Of a stretch of 64,000 nt of DNA, positions 45,287 through 53,979 are shown one piece after another. The stretch's first letter is position 1. Each line of letters begins with the position of its first letter. Position numbers and translations under genes: made by a program. The stretch is from Dactylosporangium sucinum. GTDB taxonomy: Bacteria; Actinomycetota; Actinomycetes; Mycobacteriales; Micromonosporaceae. The stretch covers positions 68,147 through 132,146 of the forward strand of contig NZ_BMPI01000022.1 in the NCBI RefSeq assembly GCF_014647515.1. Reading direction: 5' to 3'. A model generated the notes under the pieces. That model was not told the origin of the DNA. It saw only the letters and a program-made list of their open reading frames with translations, and made no database searches.

Positions 45287-46681
45287 ATGGAGTACCGCGT
45301 CGAACACGACACGATGGGTGAGGTGCGCGTCCCCGCCGACGCGCTCTGGCGCGCGCAGACCCAGCGGGCCGTGGAGAACTTCCCGATCTCCGGCGGTCGG
45401 CTGGAGAGCGCCCACATCCAGGCCCTGGCCCGCATCAAGGCGGCCGCCGCGGCGGTGAACGCCGACCTCGGCGTGCTCGACCGCGACGTCGCCGACGCGA
45501 TCGTCGCCGCAGCCGGCGAGGTGGCCAGCGGCGCACACGACGGGCACTTCCCGATCGACGTCTTCCAGACCGGCTCGGGCACCTCGTCGAACATGAACAT
45601 GAACGAGGTGATCGCGACCCTGGCGACCCGCGCGCTGGGCCGCCCGGTCCACCCGAACGACCACGTCAATGCCTCGCAATCGTCGAACGACGTCTTCCCG
45701 ACCTCGATCCACGTCGCTGCCACGCACGCGCTCGCCAACGACCTGCAGCCGGCTCTGCGCACGTTGGCCGATGCCCTGGCATCGAAGGCGGCCGAGTTCG
45801 AGACGGTGGTGAAGTCCGGCCGCACGCACCTGATGGACGCCACGCCGGTCACGCTCGGCCAGGAGTTCGCGGGCTACGCGGCGCAAATCTCCTACGGGAT
45901 CGATCGAGTCTCGGGTGTACTGCCAAGAGTGGCGGAACTCCCGCTCGGCGGCACCGCGGTCGGCACCGGGATCAACACCCCGCCCGGCTTCGCCCCGGCG
46001 GTGATCGCATTGCTGGGGTCGTCCACCGGCCTGCCGCTGACCGAGGCGCGCAACCACTTCGAGGCCCAGGGCGCCCGCGACGCGCTGGTCGAGGCGTCGG
46101 GCGTGCTCCGCACGATCGCGGCCGGGATGTACAAGATCGCGAACGACATCCGCTGGATGGGCTCCGGCCCGCGCGCCGGCCTGCGCGAGCTGCACATCCC
46201 CGACCTGCAGCCCGGCTCGTCGATCATGCCCGGCAAGGTCAACCCGGTCATCCCGGAGGCCGTCCGCCAGGTGGTCGCCCAGGTGATCGGCAACGACGCG
46301 GCGGTCGCGTTCGCGGGCACCCAGGGCGACTTCGAGCTCAACGTGATGCTCCCGGTGATCGCCCGCAACCTGTTGGAGTCGATCCGCCTGCTGTCGAACG
46401 TGGCCCGCCTGTTCGCCGACCGCTGCGTGGCCGGCCTGACCGCGAACGTCGAGGTCCTTCGCGCCTACGCCGAGGGATCGCCGTCGATCGTCACCCCGCT
46501 GAACAAGTACCTCGGCTACGAGGAGGCCGCGTCGATCGCCAAGCAGGCCCTGGCCGAGAACCGCACGATCCGCGAGGTCGTCCTCGACCGCGGCCACGTC
46601 GACAGCGGCAAGCTCACGCTCGAACAACTGGACGCGGCGCTCGACGTGCTGGCGATGACCTCGCCTCCGCGGGCTTCGTGA
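45287..46681 (+). CDS. fumC: Fumarate hydratase, class II
   Basis: This 464-residue enzyme of the fumarase/aspartase superfamily needs no iron-sulfur cluster. The signature GSSIMPGKVNP is present near residue 310, as are SGTSSNMNMNEV and the SGRTHLMDATP motif. It lies 16 bases downstream of the SARP gene but is unlikely to be functionally tied to it. Together with the class I enzyme at 30731 it gives oxygen-stable and iron-dependent versions of the same step. Confidence 0.96.
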   Translation: MEYRVEHDTMGEVRVPADALWRAQTQRAVENFPISGGRLESAHIQALARIKAAAAAVNADLGVLDRDVADAIVAAAGEVASGAHDGHFPIDVFQTGSGTSSNMNMNEVIATLATRALGRPVHPNDHVNASQSSNDVFPTSIHVAATHALANDLQPALRTLADALASKAAEFETVVKSGRTHLMDATPVTLGQEFAGYAAQISYGIDRVSGVLPRVAELPLGGTAVGTGINTPPGFAPAVIALLGSSTGLPLTEARNHFEAQGARDALVEASGVLRTIAAGMYKIANDIRWMGSGPRAGLRELHIPDLQPGSSIMPGKVNPVIPEAVRQVVAQVIGNDAAVAFAGTQGDFELNVMLPVIARNLLESIRLLSNVARLFADRCVAGLTANVEVLRAYAEGSPSIVTPLNKYLGYEEAASIAKQALAENRTIREVVLDRGHVDSGKLTLEQLDAALDVLAMTSPPRAS

Positions 46682-46734
46682 GCTGATACCGGGCCGGGTC
46701 CGGCGGTCCGGAGGTACCCGCGGTCAACGCGATT

Positions 46735-46812
46735 CACCTGGTAGCGCAGTGGCAGCCGGGCGGCAGGTCATTGACGTCTGGTGTGTGCAGGGTTTCGAAT
46801 CCTCGGTAGGGG
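46735..46812 (+). pseudogene. Degenerate tRNA-like sequence (TTG anticodon-like loop)
   Basis: A segment of 78 bases has tRNA parts: a five-pair anticodon stem (CAGGT/GTCTG, two wobble pairs) around the 7-base loop CATTGAC at 46769-46775, a T-loop TTCGAAT at 46794-46800, and a D-arm-like GCGCAGTGGCAGC. The acceptor, D and T stems pair only in part and the loop lacks U33, so it should not be a working tRNA. The rest of the gap to 47094 holds no gene I can support. Confidence 0.35.
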
Positions 46813-47094
46813 CCGCGGACCTCCCCAACACCTCCCTGGAGTCGAGGAAACGCAGCTCAGTGGTGGTGAGTGTGCGTACGCTCTCGTCGAGGTAGGCGTG
46901 GCCTCCGCGAGATTGCGGCCGATACCTCAGGTCGTGTTCAGGGTCCGCCACCCTTTCCTGTGCGGCACCGCTGGTCAGACAGGCATTCGCGAACGCTTGC
47001 GAAACAAAATCACTGACATCTGGTATCCGAACGTGCGCGTCGGTCCGCGGCAGGCCTACCTTCAAACGCGGTGAGCGTTGAGGAGGAGGTCGGC

Positions 47095-47307
47095 ATGGCG
47101 GACTGGGCGGCCCGGGTGATCGGGGGTTTGCCATGGCCACACCTGGCCATGGTCATCCTGATATCGATGCTGTTCGTAGGCTGGGTGATCATCAGCGAGC
47201 TGCGCACCCGGCATCTGGTCCAGTTGATCCGCGCGTGGCGGAGTCCGGCTGGCGCTGACCGGGCGGTCCAGGCCCGACCTGAGGAAGGTCAGGACGATGG
47301 CCGCTGA
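47095..47307 (+). CDS. Small single-pass membrane protein upstream of methylase
   Basis: The 70-residue protein has one transmembrane helix (LAMVILISMLFVGWVIISEL) and a basic, Arg-rich cytoplasmic tail. A strong AGGAGGAGG site precedes ATG 47095; an upstream in-frame GTG is less likely. The gene overlaps the methylase start by 11 bases, so the two are coupled. I do not recognise the family. Confidence 0.65.
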   Translation: MADWAARVIGGLPWPHLAMVILISMLFVGWVIISELRTRHLVQLIRAWRSPAGADRAVQARPEEGQDDGR

Positions 47308-49504
47308 GCGGCGATTGATGACGCGGGCGCAAGTGGCACAGGCTGCCGGCGTTAGGGAACAGGCAGTCAGTCAGTGGGTCAGTCGGGACTCGTCGTTCCC
47401 GCGCACAGTCCGGAACGGCCGCCGGGTCGGCTATCCGGTCGACGCGGTCGCCGAATGGTTGGACAACCGCAAGATCCACAAGAAGGCCCGCCAGGCGGGC
47501 GATCCGCCTGGCCTGACCTACTACGGCCAGCGCTTTCGTCTTGCGGTTGGCTTGGCCGCCGCGCCTCGCCACGGGACCGGCGCGAAGCAGTGCCGGGGCG
47601 AGCCACGGCAGCGGTTGCGTGCCTGGGCGGATCAGCTACGAGTGCCCAGCGAACGTCCGGAGCGGTTCGAGGCGGTGGTGCTGTCCCTGCTGTACGTGCG
47701 GGCGATGAATCCGACCGGCTGGGCGACGCTGACACGAGCGCCGATCGGTAGCGTCCGGGCCGCGGCAGCCGAGGTGTCGCGGCGGTTGCCGCAGCCGCTG
47801 ATGGCGGCGACCGAGCAGCTGCGTGACCTGAAGGATGACTGGTGGTCGACCCGTTTGCGGCGGGTCGTCGCAAAGCTGGCCGAGCCCCCGACGTCGGCCG
47901 CCGACACCTTCGAGTTTCTGCTGGACGTGTTCGCCCGGCGTCGACACCGCAGCCCGGACGAATACCTGGTACCCGTCACGTTGGCGCGGTTGATGGTGGC
48001 TCTGGTTGACCCCCAGCCTGGCGATCGAGTCCATGATCCGTGCTGCGGCCCTGGAACGCTGCTGGTAGCGGCTGGGCAGCACCTGGCCAGCACTGTTGGG
48101 CCGGCGGTGGACGGCGCCTCGGCCGTGCTGACCGGCCGGGCGACGACAGCCCGGACGTGGCAGTTGGCCACCCTCAATATGGCGATCCACGAGCTGCAGT
48201 GTGACCTCTCCGCCGAGCCACTGGCCCCGGACCGCGCCAACGAGGTTGATGTCGGGCCAGGAGGATACGACGTCGTGCTGCTCAATCCGCCATTCGGCCG
48301 GACGGAGTGGAGCGTTCCGGCATCGCGTGCCGGACAGGAGTGGCTATGTGTTCGACCGGCGGCATACGACACGGCCTCGGCCTGGTTGCAGACCGCGGTG
48401 TCAGCGTTGGCCCCAGGGGGCCGGGCCGCGGTGATTATGCCGAACAGCCTCGCCTCGGGCCTCACCGACCAGCAGCGCCCGGTGCGCAAGGGAATGGTGG
48501 AGCACGGCGTTGTCCGGTGCGTGATCACGTTGCCCAGAAACCTATTCCGGGAAACCGCCACTCCGGTCACAGTGTGGATCTTGGCGCAACTGGATGACCC
48601 GCCGCGCGAGGATATCCTGCTGATCGACGCTCGGCGGGCGACGCGGACCGACGGCAGCTACCAGGCGCTGACCGAGGCCGGCAGCGAGGCCGTCCTCGAT
48701 GCCTACCGACGCTGGCTCGACGGCTCGGTTGTATTGGTCAATGGCACTTCCCCGATCACCGCGGTCGCGGTAACCAGGGACCAGGTCCGCGACCATGATT
48801 ACGCCCTCCAGGTCGACGCCTACGACCTCCCGCGTCCGCATGCGACGCCGCCGACGCGACCCGAACAGCAGGCATCGGCCGACCCGCGTGGCCGGCCGGA
48901 CCCTACCGAGGACCGACCCGATCATCGGTCGACACTCGGAGTGGCAACGACCAAAGACAGTCTTGTCGGAGCCATCCCGGCCGACTGGTGGGTGGGTGAG
49001 CTGCACGAGCGATGCGAGATCCGGCTGGGCCCGTCCGGCACCCAGTTGCCCGCCTCCGACTACCTGCCCGAGGGAGTCCCCGGAGTCCCCGTGGTCATGG
49101 CCAGCAACATCCGCAACGACGGCATCGCACCAGACCTCAAGGTACGAGTGAGCGACCGGACTGCAGAACGGCTGAGCGAATACCAACTGCAATCAGGCGA
49201 CATCCTGCTGGTCCGGATTGGCGAGACAACACGGTTCGGCAGAGTCAATGAGCAAGAAAACGGTTTGCTGATGGGCAACACCTGCATCCGGGTGCGTCCG
49301 AGCCCGGCGGTCACGCCGGAGTTTCTGGCCCACTACCTCAGCCACCCCGAGGTGCAGGGATGGCTGCGCGCCCACACCCTGCACGGCTCGCGATCCAGCA
49401 TGAACAAGAGCCACCTCAGCCGATTGCCGCTCGCGCTACCCCCTACCACGGTGCAGCGCCGAATCGTCGCGGCTGGCGGAACTGCAAGTTACGTAACGGT
49501 GTAA
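47297..49504 (+). CDS. HTH - N6-adenine DNA methylase - specificity domain fusion
   Basis: The 735-residue protein combines three parts. Residues about 8-60 are a helix-turn-helix (MTRAQVAQAAGVREQAVSQW, then GYPVDAVAEWL). Residues about 215-500 are an HsdM-like methylase with motif I DPCCGPGTLLV near 247 and catalytic NPPFGRTEW near 330. Residues about 565-735 are a single HsdS-type target-recognition domain (CEIRLGPSGTQLPASDYLPEG ... RIGETTRFG). The last 15 residues diverge abruptly after VQRRIVAAGG, hinting at a truncated S-domain. No restriction subunit is visible nearby, so it may be an orphan methylase or part of a decayed system. Confidence 0.85.
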   Translation: MAAERRLMTRAQVAQAAGVREQAVSQWVSRDSSFPRTVRNGRRVGYPVDAVAEWLDNRKIHKKARQAGDPPGLTYYGQRFRLAVGLAAAPRHGTGAKQCRGEPRQRLRAWADQLRVPSERPERFEAVVLSLLYVRAMNPTGWATLTRAPIGSVRAAAAEVSRRLPQPLMAATEQLRDLKDDWWSTRLRRVVAKLAEPPTSAADTFEFLLDVFARRRHRSPDEYLVPVTLARLMVALVDPQPGDRVHDPCCGPGTLLVAAGQHLASTVGPAVDGASAVLTGRATTARTWQLATLNMAIHELQCDLSAEPLAPDRANEVDVGPGGYDVVLLNPPFGRTEWSVPASRAGQEWLCVRPAAYDTASAWLQTAVSALAPGGRAAVIMPNSLASGLTDQQRPVRKGMVEHGVVRCVITLPRNLFRETATPVTVWILAQLDDPPREDILLIDARRATRTDGSYQALTEAGSEAVLDAYRRWLDGSVVLVNGTSPITAVAVTRDQVRDHDYALQVDAYDLPRPHATPPTRPEQQASADPRGRPDPTEDRPDHRSTLGVATTKDSLVGAIPADWWVGELHERCEIRLGPSGTQLPASDYLPEGVPGVPVVMASNIRNDGIAPDLKVRVSDRTAERLSEYQLQSGDILLVRIGETTRFGRVNEQENGLLMGNTCIRVRPSPAVTPEFLAHYLSHPEVQGWLRAHTLHGSRSSMNKSHLSRLPLALPPTTVQRRIVAAGGTASYVTV

Positions 49505-49559
49505 CTCAGATAAAGGGGACAGCGCGACGGCGATGATTCGGTACCGAAATGCGATGCGT

Positions 49560-49793
49560 CGCCGGTGGTGTCGGGATCGGCCGATGACCAGCCGTCCCCA
49601 CGGGCCCCCGCTCGCCCCGCGGCGGCCCGGCTGGCGCCGCCGACGTGGATCGGGAGCGGACCGAGCGCCGTCGGGAAGCTGGTCAGCTCGTCGAACGCGA
49701 AGAGAAGCCCTCGAAGCCGCAGGCCTCGGCGTGCCGGGCGACGGCGACCAGCAGCTCGGGGTCGGTGGGCCGGTGGTGGACGGCGAACCTCAT
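49560..49793 (-). pseudogene. Luciferase-like (LLM/F420) monooxygenase remnant
   Basis: The minus strand begins MRFAVHHRPTDPELLVAVA with AEACGFEGFS, an F420-dependent LLM-class N-terminus, and hits a stop after about 36 codons. In another frame it resumes with FAFDELTSFPTALGP and IHVGGASRAAA ... GARGDGW, typical of the family's C-terminal half. About 150-200 residues between these are missing. It is a gene with a large internal deletion and frameshift, next to the incoming methylase segment. Confidence 0.75.
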
Positions 49794-49822
49794 GGCCGCG
49801 ACCGTAGAGCGTGACGCGGGCG

Positions 49823-50449
49823 TCAACGCAAGGCTCGCGCCACCGCGTCGGCGGCGTCGACCACGTGCGTTCTGGCTTCCTCTTTGATCTGTGCCAGAGC
49901 GACCACGCCGACGCTCGCCTCCAGCCCCTCGACGTTCGGAACGGCCGCGGCGACGCCGTAGGCGCCCGGCTGGAGTTCGCCCTCGGTCGTGATGGCGTCG
50001 AAGTTGCCGTCGCGGCCGGCCAGGATGGCCTTGCCTGCCGCGCCGACCTCCAGGGGGTGGCGGGAGCCGGTGCGGTACGCGACGTGGAACTGCGTCCAGC
50101 TCGGCTCGACCACGGCGAGGGCGTAGGCCTCGCCGCCGTCCGCGATCGTCAGGTGGGCCGTGGCGCCGACCGTCTCGGCCAGGCGGCGCAGCGCGGGCAG
50201 GGCGGCGTCCGCGACCAGCGGCTGGGCCCGCCGGGCCAGGTGCAGCACGCCGGCGCCGACGCGCAGGCGGCCGGAACGATCGCGCCGGATCATGCCGTGC
50301 TCGGCGAGGGTGGCGACCAGGCGGTAGACGACCGCTCGGCCGACGCCCAGGCGGGCCGCGGCCTCGGTCATGGTCAGGCCGCTGGGAGCGTCGGCCACCA
50401 GGTGGAGCAGGCGCAGGCCGCGGTCGAGGGTCTGCGCGGTCTCGGTCAC
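49823..50449 (-). CDS. IclR-family transcriptional regulator
   Basis: The 208-residue protein has an IclR winged helix (LDRGLRLLHLVADAPSGLTMTEAAARLGVGRAVVYRLVATL) and a C-terminal effector-binding domain, slightly short for the family (about 250). It may once have controlled the adjacent LLM oxidoreductase remnant. Its target and ligand are unknown. The GTG start is directly beside the downstream end of the lipoprotein gene, so both are transcribed together on the minus strand. Confidence 0.9.
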   Translation of the reverse strand: MTETAQTLDRGLRLLHLVADAPSGLTMTEAAARLGVGRAVVYRLVATLAEHGMIRRDRSGRLRVGAGVLHLARRAQPLVADAALPALRRLAETVGATAHLTIADGGEAYALAVVEPSWTQFHVAYRTGSRHPLEVGAAGKAILAGRDGNFDAITTEGELQPGAYGVAAAVPNVEGLEASVGVVALAQIKEEARTHVVDAADAVARALR

Positions 50450-51367
50450 CTACTTATTGAACGCCAGCGCGTCCCGCACCGTCTCGCAGGTGGGGGTCCA
50501 CTTGGGGACCGCTCTGCCGGCGACCGTGATCGTGCCCTTGAGCTGCAGCGTGAGCTGGGCGGTCTGGATCTCGGCCGGGACGTCGGCGGTCAGCTCGGCG
50601 CGTCCGATGTGCGGGTCGTCCTGGTTCGGGCCGCCGAGCGACAGCGGCACGGTGACCGGGATCGGGCCCTCCGGGCCGGTGAGCGTGATCGATGCCGCCG
50701 TGTCGAGCGCGATCGCTATGCCGTTGCGGCTGTACCACAGATTCAGCTCGACGGTCATCCACACACGGCCGCTCTTGGCCCAGCCGCGCGTGTCCACCCA
50801 CGGGTCCAGGACGGCGTCGGTCATCAGGACCGCGGACGAGCCGTCGATCGCCTTGTCGGGGCTGGCGATGTTGCAGCGGATCGAGGCGTGGTCGCGGCGC
50901 TCGGGGTACAGGCCGGGGATCGGCGTGCTCGTCTCGGCCGTGCGCAGGTCGATCCACTGGGTGCGGTCGGTGTCGGTGATCTCGAGCCGCACGTTGGAGT
51001 CCTTGGGGGCGGCGGCGACGATGAATGCCTGCGTCTGGAACTTCGGTACCGGATGCGGCTGGCCGTTGATCTTCAACAGTGCGTCGGTGAAGGCCTTGGA
51101 CGTGGTACCGCTGGGTGAGGAGCCGACATAGGTCGCGCCGATCATCTCCAGGTGCAGGCCGACCTCGGGCCAGCGCAGGTTCGCCTCCTCCTTGCCGAGG
51201 ATGCGGATGAACGGCAGCTCCAGGCTGGCCGGGCGGGGACCCTCGCGCACGAGCACCTTCGGCGCCGGCGGCGGCGGGCTGACGGTCGACCAGTCCGTCG
51301 GCGGATCCGACTTCGAGCACGCCGAAAGTAGGAGTAGCCCGCACAGGGCGAGTCGGCGGATCAGCAC
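50450..51367 (-). CDS. Secreted lipoprotein of unknown function
   Basis: The 305-residue protein starts MLIRRLALCGLLLLSACSKSD, a lipoprotein signal with Cys near residue 17. A Pro-rich linker and a beta-rich mature domain follow, with no recognised catalytic motif. GTG 51367 places the lipobox correctly; longer in-frame starts exist. It diverges from cysS 73 bases away. Confidence 0.78.
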   Translation of the reverse strand: MLIRRLALCGLLLLSACSKSDPPTDWSTVSPPPPAPKVLVREGPRPASLELPFIRILGKEEANLRWPEVGLHLEMIGATYVGSSPSGTTSKAFTDALLKINGQPHPVPKFQTQAFIVAAAPKDSNVRLEITDTDRTQWIDLRTAETSTPIPGLYPERRDHASIRCNIASPDKAIDGSSAVLMTDAVLDPWVDTRGWAKSGRVWMTVELNLWYSRNGIAIALDTAASITLTGPEGPIPVTVPLSLGGPNQDDPHIGRAELTADVPAEIQTAQLTLQLKGTITVAGRAVPKWTPTCETVRDALAFNK

Positions 51368-51440
51368 GTGGCCGATTCTGCGGTTGCGCGCCGGGGTCGC
51401 GCGACATCGCGTCACAATGCCGACCGGTACTCTTGCATCT

Positions 51441-52847
<1,407 letters not shown>

Positions 52848-52852
52848 GGCAG

Positions 52853-53941
52853 ATGCCAGGGAATTCCGAACGCCGCGGCAAGCGCGTGGCGTCGAAGAAG
52901 GGCGCCACCAAGGGCTCCGGCGGCAAGAACCGCCAGTCGCTCGCCGGCCGTGGCCGCACGCTGCCGGCCGACGAGCGGCCGTGGCACAAGGGGTACTCCG
53001 GCGACGAGGAGCTGCCGCAGCGCACCGCCTGGAAGCAGGACAAGGAGCGCCGTGCGGCGGCCGCCGAGGGGCGCGCGCCGAAGATCGGCCAGCCGGGAAC
53101 GAAGCGCACCGCCGGTAAGGGCCCGTTCGGCGCGTCGAAGAAGGCCGCGGTTTCCAAAGGCCCGCGGGTCTCGCCCGGACGGAAGGCCGCCCAGCCGAAG
53201 GACGGGCCGGAGCTGCTCGTCGGCCGCAACCCGGTCGTCGAGGCACTGCGCACGCACGTCCCGGCAACGGCGCTGTATGTCGCGCTCGGCATCGACATGG
53301 ACGAGCGGGTCAAGGAGGCCGTCCGCACCGCCGCCGAGCGGGGCATCGCGATCCTCGAGGTCACCCGCAACGAGCTCGACCGCATGACCGGCGGAGTGCT
53401 GCACCAGGGTCTCGGTCTGCAGGTGCCGCCGTTCGCGTACGAGCCCTTCGCCGACCTGCTCGCCGCCTCCCTGGAGGCGCCTGCCCCGCTGCTGGTGGCG
53501 TTGGACGGCGTCACCGACCCGCGCAACCTCGGCGCGATCATCCGCTCCGCGGCCGCGTTCGGCGCGCACGGCGTCTTCCTGCCCGAGCGGCGCTCGGCCG
53601 CGATCACCGCCACCGCCTGGCGCACCAGCGCCGGCGCGGCGGCCCGGGTCAAGGTGTCCCAGGTCACCAACCTGACCCGCTCGCTGAAGGCGTGCCAGGA
53701 GGAGGGCTTCGTCGTCGTCGGTCTCGACGCGGACGGGGAGACCTCGCTGTACAGCCTGGAAGCTGCGGTCGGCCCGCTGGTCGTCGTCGTCGGCTCCGAG
53801 GGCCGCGGCCTGTCCCGGCTCGTCGGGCAGACCTGCGACATGCGCGTCGGCATCCCGATGATCTCCGACGTCGAGTCCCTCAACGCCTCCGTCGCCACCG
53901 CGGTGACCCTGGCGGAAGTCGCGAGACGGCGATCTGTCTGA
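52853..53941 (+). CDS. rlmB: 23S rRNA (guanosine-2'-O)-methyltransferase RlmB-like
   Basis: The 362-residue protein has a long Lys/Arg/Gly-rich disordered N-terminus (residues 1-125) and a SpoU/TrmH catalytic domain. The motifs are LDGVTDPRNLGAIIRSAAAFGAHGV, VVVVGSEGRGLSRL and IPMISDVESLNASVATAV. It should 2'-O-methylate 23S rRNA using SAM through the trefoil-knot fold. It follows cysS closely, as in mycobacterial genomes. Confidence 0.93.
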   Translation: MPGNSERRGKRVASKKGATKGSGGKNRQSLAGRGRTLPADERPWHKGYSGDEELPQRTAWKQDKERRAAAAEGRAPKIGQPGTKRTAGKGPFGASKKAAVSKGPRVSPGRKAAQPKDGPELLVGRNPVVEALRTHVPATALYVALGIDMDERVKEAVRTAAERGIAILEVTRNELDRMTGGVLHQGLGLQVPPFAYEPFADLLAASLEAPAPLLVALDGVTDPRNLGAIIRSAAAFGAHGVFLPERRSAAITATAWRTSAGAAARVKVSQVTNLTRSLKACQEEGFVVVGLDADGETSLYSLEAAVGPLVVVVGSEGRGLSRLVGQTCDMRVGIPMISDVESLNASVATAVTLAEVARRRSV

Positions 53942-53979
53942 TCACTGGCGAGTTGGTTCCGACTGCCTAGTATGAGCCG

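Noticed and set aside
46724..47140. Minus-strand frame of 138 codons between fumC and the methylase segment
   Set aside because: No family-like sequence; it covers the tRNA-like remnant and the start of the small membrane protein gene.
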